Shown here: positions 34,654 through 42,352 of the stretch, piece by piece
How positions within the stretch are numbered: the first letter of the stretch is position 1
How the letters are laid out: every line of letters starts with the position of its first letter
Translations under genes and position numbers: made by a program
From: DAIDKA01 sp035487155
Lineage (GTDB): Bacteria; Pseudomonadota; Gammaproteobacteria; Steroidobacterales; Steroidobacteraceae
NCBI GenBank assembly: GCA_035487155.1
Contig: DATHMK010000005.1
Location: 1-64,000, forward strand
Direction of reading: 5' to 3'
DNA length: 64,000 nt
Notes under the pieces: model-generated
The model's input: the letters and a program-made list of their open reading frames with translations, nothing else
Database searches by the model: none
Told to the model about the DNA's origin: nothing

Positions 34654-35517
34654 TTATTGACGTCCCTTCAGCATGGCAAGCAGAGCGGGGTCGAGTTGGT
34701 CCGGCATGGCGGCGAGCAGGGCCGTGTGGCGGCGCTGCGCCGCGGCCTTCCACTCTCCGTGGGTGATGATGTAGAGCTCATCATTCAAAACGGCCTTCAG
34801 CACCAGCTCCCCGGCGCTGGATGGTTCCATGATGCTCGGGAAATGAACCTGCGCGCCGCCGGCCGCTTCGGCCGCACGAAACGCATCGCCGACGCCAAAC
34901 TGCGCCGGGCGATTCTGCGACAGCTCATGGATATTGGTGCGCACCGGACCCGGGCAGAGCACCGAGACCCCGATGTTCTCCTGCCCGAGTTCCTCGCGGA
35001 TTCCTTCAGACAGCGTCACCACCGCGGCCTTCGCCGTCTGGTAAATGACGAACTGTGCCGGCATCGGCACCAGCGCGGCGAGAGAGGCCGTGTTGATGAT
35101 GTGTCCGCCCTCGCCATGGGCACGGATGCGGGGCAGCAGTATCTGCAGTCCATTGATCACACCGCCGAGATTCACGGCCAGGCCGAAATCCCAGTCGGCG
35201 AAGGTGATGCCCTTGAACGGACCTTGGATTCCGACGCCGGCATTGTTGGCGAGAATGTGCAGCTTGCCGAATAGGCGTTCGGTTTCCACCGCCGCCGCGG
35301 CCATCGCCGCCCGGTCGGTGACGTCCAGGCGAATGGCATGGACCTGAGCGGCATGGCCGGCGCGCGCGAACTCACCCAGTGCTGCCTCGATGTGATCCTG
35401 GCGAAGATCGGCGAGCACCACCTTCATGCCGGCCCTGACGAAGGCGTGAGCCATGCCAAGACCGATGCCGCTGGCGCCGCCGGTGATGAATGCGGTTTTG
35501 CCCGCTACGATTTTCAC
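34654..35517 (-). CDS. Short-chain dehydrogenase/reductase, LigD-like
   Basis: This 287-residue protein has ITGGASGIGLGMAHAF, ANNAGVG, NTASLAAL and the catalytic Y-Q-T-A-K. Its resemblance to LigD of Sphingobium SYK-6 extends to FADWDFGLAVNLGGVINGL, the NIGVSVLCPGPVRTNIHE segment and NRPAQFG, plus a C-terminal extension ending LLAMLKGRQ. It is probably the benzylic (C-alpha) dehydrogenase of the locus. First gene of the minus-strand operon; the 73-bp gap to the divergent NTF2-like gene should contain the promoters. Confidence 0.9.
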   Translation of the reverse strand: MKIVAGKTAFITGGASGIGLGMAHAFVRAGMKVVLADLRQDHIEAALGEFARAGHAAQVHAIRLDVTDRAAMAAAAVETERLFGKLHILANNAGVGIQGPFKGITFADWDFGLAVNLGGVINGLQILLPRIRAHGEGGHIINTASLAALVPMPAQFVIYQTAKAAVVTLSEGIREELGQENIGVSVLCPGPVRTNIHELSQNRPAQFGVGDAFRAAEAAGGAQVHFPSIMEPSSAGELVLKAVLNDELYIITHGEWKAAAQRRHTALLAAMPDQLDPALLAMLKGRQ

Positions 35518-35590
35518 CGCGTCATTATCGCGCGCAAATGCGCGGAGGGGCTACAATTGCCGCAACCGATGGTGGGCGGGGGGATGCGTG

Positions 35591-36055
35591 ATGTCGGAAC
35601 TGCTGAGCGCCGTGGAGCGCATGGAAATCGAAAGGGCCTGCGAGCGCTTGACGTTTGCCTATGGACGGGCGTTGGACCTGGGCGACATGAGTGCCGCGGC
35701 AGAGTGCTTTGCGGAGAATGGTTCCTTCGCGCGGCCCATGAATCCCGGTCAGATCATCCAGGGTCGCGAGGCCATCCGGGCATCATTGCTGACGCGACCG
35801 AAGACGCTGCTGACAAAACATCTGACCACCGGCGTGATGATTGATGTGGAGAGCCGCGATTCGGCCAGTGGTCTGTCCTATCTCACCATGATCGCGACTA
35901 CGCCGCCCGAGGGCACAGCGCCGCCCTTTGTGTCCAGTGGCCCGATGTATTTCGGGGAAATGCGCGACCGCTTCGTACGTGAGCAGGGCGTTTGGAAATT
36001 CCTCGAGCGCCGCGGCTCGATCCAGATGAAGTTTTCCGGCGCAGCGGCAGGCTAG
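35591..36055 (+). CDS. NTF2/SnoaL-like protein
   Basis: This protein is 154 residues from ATG 35591. The pattern MEIERACERLTFAYGRALDLGDMSAAAECFAENGSF, then GREAIRASLLTRP, HLTTGVMIDVESRDSASGLSYLTMIAT and DRFVREQGVWKFLERRG, is a SnoaL-like domain. It is divergent from the LigD-like operon and convergent with the methyltransferase gene, overlapping it by 4 bp. NTF2-fold lyases that release formaldehyde from lignin-type diarylpropanes are known in sphingomonads (LdpA, LsdE). Whether this one does so is open. Confidence 0.8.
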   Translation: MSELLSAVERMEIERACERLTFAYGRALDLGDMSAAAECFAENGSFARPMNPGQIIQGREAIRASLLTRPKTLLTKHLTTGVMIDVESRDSASGLSYLTMIATTPPEGTAPPFVSSGPMYFGEMRDRFVREQGVWKFLERRGSIQMKFSGAAAG

Positions 36056-36561
36056 CCCGTGCGGATCAGGGCCATCTGGCTGGAGCCGGCGCCCTCCAGG
36101 GCCAGCAGCTGCGCCTTGATGGCCAATCCCCCGCCAAAGCCGGTGAGGGTGCCATTCGCTCCGATCACCCGGTGGCAGGGGACAATGATGGGAATGGGAT
36201 TTGCGCCGTTGGCGGCACCGACGGCGCGGACTGCCTTGCGGCTGCCGATCTGATCCGCGATCTGCCCGTAGCTTCGGGTCTGCCCGAAGGGTATGGTCCG
36301 CAGCGCATTCCAGACCTTGGTCTGGAACTGCGTGCCGCTCGGGTCGAGCTTTACCGAGAAGCTACGGCGCTGGCCGGCAAAGTATTCCTCCAGCTGCTGT
36401 TGCGTCTGGCGCAGCAGCGGATGCCGCAGATCCTCGAGCGGCGCGCCCGGTGCGCGGGTCGGATCGTCATCTTCCCAAAGCACGGCGGCCAGGCCGCGCT
36501 CACTGCCCACCAGCGTCAGTGTGCCCACGGGCGACTTCATGGTTCGGTAAACGTAGCTCAT
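36052..36561 (-). CDS. Methylated-DNA-protein cysteine methyltransferase
   Basis: This protein is 169 residues from ATG 36561, which has a GGAGG ribosome-binding site. It repairs O6-alkylguanine by transferring the alkyl group to its own cysteine. The active-site motif is IIVPCHRVIGANGTLTGFGGGL, and the preceding winged-helix segment FQTKVWNALRTIPFGQTRSYGQIADQIG is intact. The length fits a stand-alone Ogt. It is divergent from an Ada/AlkA-type gene, so both alkylation-repair functions share a 164-bp control region. Confidence 0.95.
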   Translation of the reverse strand: MSYVYRTMKSPVGTLTLVGSERGLAAVLWEDDDPTRAPGAPLEDLRHPLLRQTQQQLEEYFAGQRRSFSVKLDPSGTQFQTKVWNALRTIPFGQTRSYGQIADQIGSRKAVRAVGAANGANPIPIIVPCHRVIGANGTLTGFGGGLAIKAQLLALEGAGSSQMALIRTG

Positions 36562-36725
36562 GCTGCCCTCCTCGGCCCGCATTGGCACTGATCACGGGGG
36601 TGATTGTGACTGTCCCCGCCGGGCCCCGCTGGCGGATTTCGGACATGATTGTCGGTCGGGCCGGCGGCTACATCGATGGCCGAAAACCGCTAGTGAGTCG
36701 CGGCTCACGGTGCGAATATGCCGCC

Positions 36726-38171
36726 ATGGACCTGGACCACGATGCCTGTTACCGGGCAGTGAAATTGCGCGATGCGCGCTTCGACGGGCGGTTCTTCACC
36801 GCTGTGAGAACCACCGGCATCTATTGTCGCCCGGTGTGCCCGGCGCGCACGCCGAAGTCCGGCAACGTCACGTTCTTTCCCACGGCGGCCGCTGCCCAGG
36901 AGGCGGGTTTTCGTCCCTGCCTGCGCTGCCGCCCGGAGACCGCACCGGACATGCCGGCCTGGCGCGGGACTTCCACCACCGTGACCCGCGGTCTGGCACT
37001 GATCGAGCTTGGGGCCCTGGATGAGGGCGACGTGGCGGCGCTCGCCGAACGCTTGGGGTTGGGCGAGCGACAGTTGCGGCGGCTGTTCCGTCAGCACCTG
37101 GGAGCCTCCCCGATCGGCGTTGCGCAGACGCGGCGCATTCTGCTCGCCAAACAGCTCATCCATGAAACCCATCTGCCGATGACCGAAATCGCCTTCGCCG
37201 CGGGATTTGGCAGCATTCGGCGCTTCAATGAAACATTCCATGACCTGTTTGGTCGCCCCCCGGGTGAGCTGCGGCGTCTGAGCGGGCCTGAGATCACTGC
37301 GGATCGCGGCGAGTTCAGCCTGCTGCTGCGCTACAAGCCACCATACGATTGGCCGGCCATGCTCAGATTCCTGGGACAGCGCGCCATCCCGGGGGTGGAG
37401 CGGGTGGCGCAGGGAACCTATTCGCGCACCATCGCGCTGGATGGCGTGCAGGGCCGGATCAGCGTGCAGCCGGGCGCAGCCAACGCCCTGCGTGCCAGCA
37501 TTCGCATCGCAAGGCTTGCGACACTGCCCAACATCATCGCCCGGCTGCGGCGGCAGTTTGACCTGGCGGCGGATCCTTTGAGCATCGCGGTCCACCTGGG
37601 TACCGACCCGCTGCTGGCGCCGCTGCTGAAGCAACGCCCGGGGCTGCGCGTGCCGGGTGCGTGGGATGGTTTTGAGCTGGCCATCCGGGCGGTGCTGGGA
37701 CAGCAGATCAGCGTCGCGGCGGCGATACGCCTCGCCGGACGTCTGGTGGCCGGATACGGCGAGCCTCTGACGGAGCCGGACGGGGAATTGACGCATGTGT
37801 TTCCGACTCCGCAGGCTCTGGCCCAAGCCGATCTGGCGTCACTGGGCATGCCCCGCAGCCGGGCGGCGACATTGAGCGGCGTCGCCGCGGCTGCGATTGC
37901 CAATCCCGGCCTGTTTGGTGCGCACTGCGACCTGGATGAGGCCATCGAACGACTGCGCGCCATACGCGGAGTGGGCGAGTGGACTGCGCAGTACATCGCG
38001 CTGCGGCAGCTGCGCGAGCCGGACGCCTTTCCGGCCGCCGATGTGGGTCTGATGCGCGCTCTGGCGGACACGCAGGGACAGCGTCCCTCGGCGCCGCAAC
38101 TGCTTGCACGCGCCGAACCGTGGCGCCCCTGGCGCGCCTATGCGGCCCAGCACCTGTGGGCCAGTGCCTAA
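36726..38171 (+). CDS. Ada-type regulator fused to AlkA DNA glycosylase
   Basis: This protein is 481 residues from ATG 36726. Residues 5-75 are an Ada zinc domain with four cysteines (C34, C38, C65, C68), where methyl-phosphotriesters are sensed. An AraC-type double helix-turn-helix follows (about 85-190). Next come an AlkA N-terminal domain and an HhH-GPD glycosylase region with VLGQQISVAAA, the hairpin RAIRGVGEWTAQYI and the catalytic Asp in FPAADVGLM. The protein therefore combines a methylation sensor and activator with 3-methyladenine glycosylase. It lacks the PCHRV transferase domain of E. coli Ada, which the neighbouring gene supplies. An Ada box could lie in the shared promoter region. 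Confidence 0.93.
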   Translation: MDLDHDACYRAVKLRDARFDGRFFTAVRTTGIYCRPVCPARTPKSGNVTFFPTAAAAQEAGFRPCLRCRPETAPDMPAWRGTSTTVTRGLALIELGALDEGDVAALAERLGLGERQLRRLFRQHLGASPIGVAQTRRILLAKQLIHETHLPMTEIAFAAGFGSIRRFNETFHDLFGRPPGELRRLSGPEITADRGEFSLLLRYKPPYDWPAMLRFLGQRAIPGVERVAQGTYSRTIALDGVQGRISVQPGAANALRASIRIARLATLPNIIARLRRQFDLAADPLSIAVHLGTDPLLAPLLKQRPGLRVPGAWDGFELAIRAVLGQQISVAAAIRLAGRLVAGYGEPLTEPDGELTHVFPTPQALAQADLASLGMPRSRAATLSGVAAAAIANPGLFGAHCDLDEAIERLRAIRGVGEWTAQYIALRQLREPDAFPAADVGLMRALADTQGQRPSAPQLLARAEPWRPWRAYAAQHLWASA

Positions 38172-39544
38172 ATCGCCGCCGGGATCTCCGGTTCCTGCAC
38201 CCGCAGCAGCAGCAGCATCCCGACCACCAGAAAGGCGATGCCGCTGGCGATCCCGATGCGCTGGCTGTGGGAAATCGTGGTCACCAGACCGATGGCCAGC
38301 GGTCCGACGAAGGACGTGGCGGTGCCTGACATGGCATAGACGCCGAAGAACTCATTGAGCATTCCCGCGGGCGCAAGTTTGCCCATCAGGGCGCGGCTCG
38401 AGGACAGTCCCCCGGTCACAAAGGTTGCCGCAAGAACCTGTGCGACGCAGAACACGATGTCAGGCAGGGTCGGGAACATGCCCCCATAGTTGTGCAGCGG
38501 CAGGTTCAGTTTGACGAACAGTGCCGTGTCCGGGCTGGTCGAACACACGATCACGATGGCGAGCAGGGAGCCGGCGACGAAAATCATGGCGCTGCGGCGC
38601 GAACCGGCCTTCAGATCCATCCAGCCGGCCAGGGCGCCTGCCAGTGCGGCCGCCACGCTGTTCAACAGCCCTTGCACGATCAGCGCCTCGGCGCTCCAGT
38701 GCAGGACGCCGGCGGCATAGATGCCGCTGAAACTCATCAGGACGACGAAGCCCTCGTTGTAGATCATCCTGGCGATCAGGAACACCCCGATATTGCGGAA
38801 GCTGCGCAGTCGGGTCAGGGTCTCGATGAGGCTGTGCAATCCCTTGCGGATGGTCGTTCCCATGCCCAGTCGGGTGCCGGCCGAGTCGGGGGTGAACAGG
38901 AACAGCGGCAGACCAAAGATCAGCATCCACACCGCCGCCAGAATTCCCACCGCCCGCTCCGGCTCGTGCAGGGCCTTGCTCAGACCGAACAACGGGTGGG
39001 GGTTCCAGCTCCAGGCGAAGAGGAAGAACAGGAACAGCACGACGCCAAAAGCATTGCCCAGCGCGAAGCCCATGCCGCTCCAGAACCCGATGCCCTGCGG
39101 GGCGATGTTCGGCAGCATGGCATTGCAGAAAATGGCCGAGTATTCGTAGTAGAGCATGCTGCCGACGATGGCTGCCATGATCCCTACCAGACCGGCCTGC
39201 ATGCCCGGTGTGGCGAACCACAGCGCAGCCATGCTCGGAACACCAAAGGCGATGCAGGCGACCAGCCAGGGTTTGCGCCGGCCGCCGGCATCGGCGATGG
39301 CCCCCAGAATCGGCGCACCGATGGCAACCAGGATGGCGCCCACCGCACTGGTGTAGCTCCAGACGATCTGCCCGCGTACCGGGTCGGAGATCACGACCGT
39401 GCTGAAATAGGCCGAGAACACGAAGATGTTGACCAGCACGTTGTCCGGAATACGTGCCCCGTCGAACAGCGCCCACGACCAGCGGCCGCGCAGGGTGCGG
39501 CGCCCCACCGGCATGACGCCGGCGGCCGGCATGTTCAGATCCAT
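38168..39544 (-). CDS. MFS transporter, UMF1-type
   Basis: This 458-residue membrane protein has about 12 hydrophobic segments. It carries the SWALFDGARIPDNVLVNIFVFSAYF opening and the loop GAIADAGGRRKPWL between helices 2 and 3, both typical of the UMF1/Atg22-like branch of the major facilitator superfamily. The ligand is unknown; candidates include sugars, amino acids or aromatic acids. It overlaps the 3' end of the Ada/AlkA gene by 4 bp (convergent) and is followed on its own strand by nothing, so it probably ends the transcript that begins with the NTF2-like gene at 39946. Confidence 0.9.
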   Translation of the reverse strand: MDLNMPAAGVMPVGRRTLRGRWSWALFDGARIPDNVLVNIFVFSAYFSTVVISDPVRGQIVWSYTSAVGAILVAIGAPILGAIADAGGRRKPWLVACIAFGVPSMAALWFATPGMQAGLVGIMAAIVGSMLYYEYSAIFCNAMLPNIAPQGIGFWSGMGFALGNAFGVVLFLFFLFAWSWNPHPLFGLSKALHEPERAVGILAAVWMLIFGLPLFLFTPDSAGTRLGMGTTIRKGLHSLIETLTRLRSFRNIGVFLIARMIYNEGFVVLMSFSGIYAAGVLHWSAEALIVQGLLNSVAAALAGALAGWMDLKAGSRRSAMIFVAGSLLAIVIVCSTSPDTALFVKLNLPLHNYGGMFPTLPDIVFCVAQVLAATFVTGGLSSSRALMGKLAPAGMLNEFFGVYAMSGTATSFVGPLAIGLVTTISHSQRIGIASGIAFLVVGMLLLLRVQEPEIPAAI

Positions 39545-39553
39545 AGGTTCCCC

Positions 39554-39946
39554 CTAAAAGCGTCCGTTGTTGTTCTTGCTGTCACGGGTGATCGGCTGCA
39601 TCACGTCCCAGTGCTCGGCAATCTTGCCGTGCGCAATGCGGAACAGATCCACGACGGCGAATCCCTCATCTCCCGGATGGAAGATCACATGCACATGCGC
39701 GGCCACCAGATCACCATCGACCAGCATGCGCTTGACCCGGTGTTCGGCATGCGGATATTTGAGCTTGGCCCGATCCAGCATCTCCTTCAGCCCCTGGGAG
39801 CCGGTGGCCGCGTTAGGGTTGTGCTGGATATAGCCCGGGTCGAACAGCGCATCGACCGCACCGGAGTCGATCGGGCCCAGCACCTCCGCATAAATGCGCT
39901 TCACCAGGCGCAGATTGGCCAGTTCCTGTTTTGTGCGTGCGCTCAT
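39554..39946 (-). CDS. SnoaL-like ester cyclase-family protein
   Basis: This 130-residue protein fits the SnoaL-like polyketide-cyclase family: LRLVKRIYAEVLGPIDSGAVDALFDPGYIQHNPNAATGSQGLKEML, then HRVKRMLVDGDLVAAHVHVIFHPGDEGFAVVDLFRIAHGKIAEHWDVMQPI. The YIQHNP and HWDVMQ stretches are hallmarks of the group. It lies 9 bp upstream of the MFS transporter gene and is probably cotranscribed. Substrate unknown. Confidence 0.88.
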   Translation of the reverse strand: MSARTKQELANLRLVKRIYAEVLGPIDSGAVDALFDPGYIQHNPNAATGSQGLKEMLDRAKLKYPHAEHRVKRMLVDGDLVAAHVHVIFHPGDEGFAVVDLFRIAHGKIAEHWDVMQPITRDSKNNNGRF

Positions 39947-40110
39947 CCCCCCTCCATGCCCTCAGCCTGCCGCGCCGGGCTTGCCAAGCCTGGCGCATAC
40001 TGCCATTTTCCGCGTTCCGGCGCGCGAGCAGGGGGGGATGGATGAATTCGGCCAATGTCACAAGGTGTGCTGCTGGGACTGGTCCTGCTGTCAACAGGGG
40101 TAGCATCAAA

Positions 40111-40974
40111 ATGAAACGTATCGCGCTCGCCTCGCTGTGCATCGCGCTGGGCAGCACCGTCATGGTGCCCGCCCTCAGCCATGCCGAAGTGTCCTGCACA
40201 CGTCCCGGGCTGCAGCAGGCCGTGGACCTTTATATTGCGGCGCAGTCCAAGGGCGACCCCTCCGCCTTGCCGCTGGCGAAGGGCGTCGGGTATTGGGAAA
40301 ACGCGGCGCCGGCGGAGCTGCAGAAGGGCTTCATCAACAGGCCCATGAAAATTGATCATCAGCGCAGTTTTCTCGATACCGATACCTGTCAGTCCGTCAC
40401 CGAGTCGATCGTGACCGACAAGGCTGCGCCCTTTGTGTTCAGCACGCGCCTGCGGGTCAACCACGACAAGATCGTCGAGGTGGAGATCCTATGGACCACG
40501 ACCGGCTACTGGCTGTTCGACGCGGATAAGTACTTGCAGCACTCCTCCGAGGAGAACTGGGAGGCGATTGCCGCTGAGAAGCGCACCCCGCGCGGCGTGC
40601 TGGTGGCCGCGGCCAATGCCTACCTCGATGCCTTTTTGGAGAAGAGAATCGATCTGGTGCCGTGGGGCTTCCCCTGCGAGCGCACCGAGGGCGGCCGTGG
40701 CTACACCGGCAAGGGATCTCCCGCTGACAGTTGCGAAGTGGGCGTTCCGGCCGGGGTGAATATCGCCAACCGGCACTTCGTCGTGGATGAGGTGCTCGGT
40801 GTGGTGTCGGTGTATTGCACTTTTGGCGCGGGCGGCCCAAACGGCGGCAGCGGCGCGCCGGATAACCATACCTTTCGCATCGAGAACGGCAAGTTGCGCT
40901 ATGTGCATACGCTGACGCACCTGCTGCAGCCCAAAGAGGGGCTAACGCCACCCCGGCCTGCCAGCAAGCCATGA
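40111..40974 (+). CDS. Secreted protein of unknown function
   Basis: This protein is 287 residues from ATG 40111, with a signal peptide of about 25 residues ending SHAEVSC. Two halves of about 120 residues each look NTF2-like: the first around LQQAVDLYIAAQSKGDPSALPLA, the second around VAAANAYLDAFLEKRIDLVPWGFPCERTEGG. Four cysteines (in SCTRPG, DTCQS, FPCER and DSCEVG) could pair in the periplasm. The gene stands alone and has an AT-richer leader. No catalytic motif was recognised. Confidence 0.75.
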   Translation: MKRIALASLCIALGSTVMVPALSHAEVSCTRPGLQQAVDLYIAAQSKGDPSALPLAKGVGYWENAAPAELQKGFINRPMKIDHQRSFLDTDTCQSVTESIVTDKAAPFVFSTRLRVNHDKIVEVEILWTTTGYWLFDADKYLQHSSEENWEAIAAEKRTPRGVLVAAANAYLDAFLEKRIDLVPWGFPCERTEGGRGYTGKGSPADSCEVGVPAGVNIANRHFVVDEVLGVVSVYCTFGAGGPNGGSGAPDNHTFRIENGKLRYVHTLTHLLQPKEGLTPPRPASKP

Positions 40975-41035
40975 TGAAGAGTTCATGGGGTCTGGTGGCT
41001 TGGCCCTGTGGGGTGTCAAACACCTGAGGCAATAA

Positions 41036-42148
41036 TCAGTTGGTCCGGGTACCCTGCCGGGGACCCTCCAGAACACCGGGCGTGCGCAGCGCTATGGCGT
41101 AAATAAACTCGCACGCCGTGATGTACAGCGTCTTCGCATCATCCCCACCGAAGGCCAGGCTTGATGCACAGGTGGTCTTGCGGGGTTCTGCATCCCCCAG
41201 CGTCGGCAGGTGCAGCAGGCCCAGCAGTCGGCCCGATGGGGAAGTGATGCGGATCGTGCCCGGCAGGGCGTCGGCCGACCAGAGGTTGCCGGCACCGTCG
41301 GTCTTCATGCCATCGCCAATGCCGCTGCCGTGCGTAAAAAGCTCGCCCGCGCCGACGCTGCCATCGGCATTGAGCGGATAGCGCATCACCTTCGGATCCG
41401 GCGTGATGGTGCCCGCGGACAGATACAGGTACCGATCATCGGGGGACAGGGCGATGCCATTGGGCTCGGCGCCGAGCTGCTCCCGGCTCACCACCAGCGT
41501 GACCGTGCCAGCCTTCCATCGCCAAACCGAGTCGGGCATCTGGACCTCGGGACTGTGAATCCCGCCGCGCAGACCAACGTCCGAATCCGTGAAATAGATC
41601 GCCCCATCCGCCGCGATGGCCACATCGTTCGGCCCGTTGAAGTGCCGGCCTTCGAATCCAGCCGCCAGCAGCGTGCGTGTTCCATCCTTCTCCAGGCGCT
41701 TGATGGCCAGGTCCTGGCCGGCGCACCAGATCAAACGCCCCTCATGATCGACCCCGGTGCATCCTGGTCCCAGCAGGATCACGTGGGCTCGGCCAATCTG
41801 CGCGAGTTTGCCGACGTTGGCGAAGTCAGTGCCGCTGTATCCGGCCCGGTCCAGATATACGGACACCTTGCCGGCCGGGGTCACTTTGTAGACGACATTA
41901 TCGATGATGCTGCTCGCCAGCAGAAAGCCGGCGGCGCCATCGCGTCCGGCCATCCACACCGGGCCGTCGATGAAGCCGAATCCCGAGGCAATCGTCCTGA
42001 GTTTGGCATCCGGTGAGATGAGGGCATCCAGCGACGGATCCGACCGGGTGATGCTGAAGGGGTGCGCCGCAGCAGCCGGAACCGGTTGCCCCATGGCGCA
42101 GGACATCCCCAGCGTGCTCGTCAGCAGGATCAGTAAGAGCTTATGCAA
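41036..42148 (-). CDS. SMP-30/gluconolactonase-like exported protein
   Basis: This 370-residue protein has a signal peptide (LLLILLTSTLGMSCAMG), then six-bladed propeller strands typical of the SMP-30/gluconolactonase/LRE family: the metal ligand Glu position near GFIDGPVWMAG, the FNGPNDVAIAADGAIYFTD blade, ALSPDDRYLYLSAG and GDGMKTDGAGNLW. Family members hydrolyse lactones in a Ca2+-dependent manner. It may open a sugar or aromatic lactone in the periplasm. It is convergent with the preceding gene and separated from kaiC by 204 bp with no other gene visible. Confidence 0.87.
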   Translation of the reverse strand: MHKLLLILLTSTLGMSCAMGQPVPAAAAHPFSITRSDPSLDALISPDAKLRTIASGFGFIDGPVWMAGRDGAAGFLLASSIIDNVVYKVTPAGKVSVYLDRAGYSGTDFANVGKLAQIGRAHVILLGPGCTGVDHEGRLIWCAGQDLAIKRLEKDGTRTLLAAGFEGRHFNGPNDVAIAADGAIYFTDSDVGLRGGIHSPEVQMPDSVWRWKAGTVTLVVSREQLGAEPNGIALSPDDRYLYLSAGTITPDPKVMRYPLNADGSVGAGELFTHGSGIGDGMKTDGAGNLWSADALPGTIRITSPSGRLLGLLHLPTLGDAEPRKTTCASSLAFGGDDAKTLYITACEFIYAIALRTPGVLEGPRQGTRTN

Positions 42149-42352
42149 AAGGCGGGCGCCTCCCCCAGGACCGCCAGTATAGGCAGGCGGCGGCGGGGAT
42201 GCGACGCGCTTCCGGGCGGCAAGGAGGCCTTTGAAGTGACCGAGGATGTCGGTCCAGTCCTACAGACCGGCCGGGCCGCCCGGTTTTAACTCTGCGCTAC
42301 CCGCGGCCTCGTTTAGGGCCCAGACTGACCGGCCATTTGCAAGGAATGTCTC

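Noticed and set aside
38492..40045. 517-codon plus-strand frame over the MFS transporter
   Set aside because: The minus-strand transporter has clear membrane segments and family motifs; the plus frame is low-complexity Gln/Gly/His/Arg.
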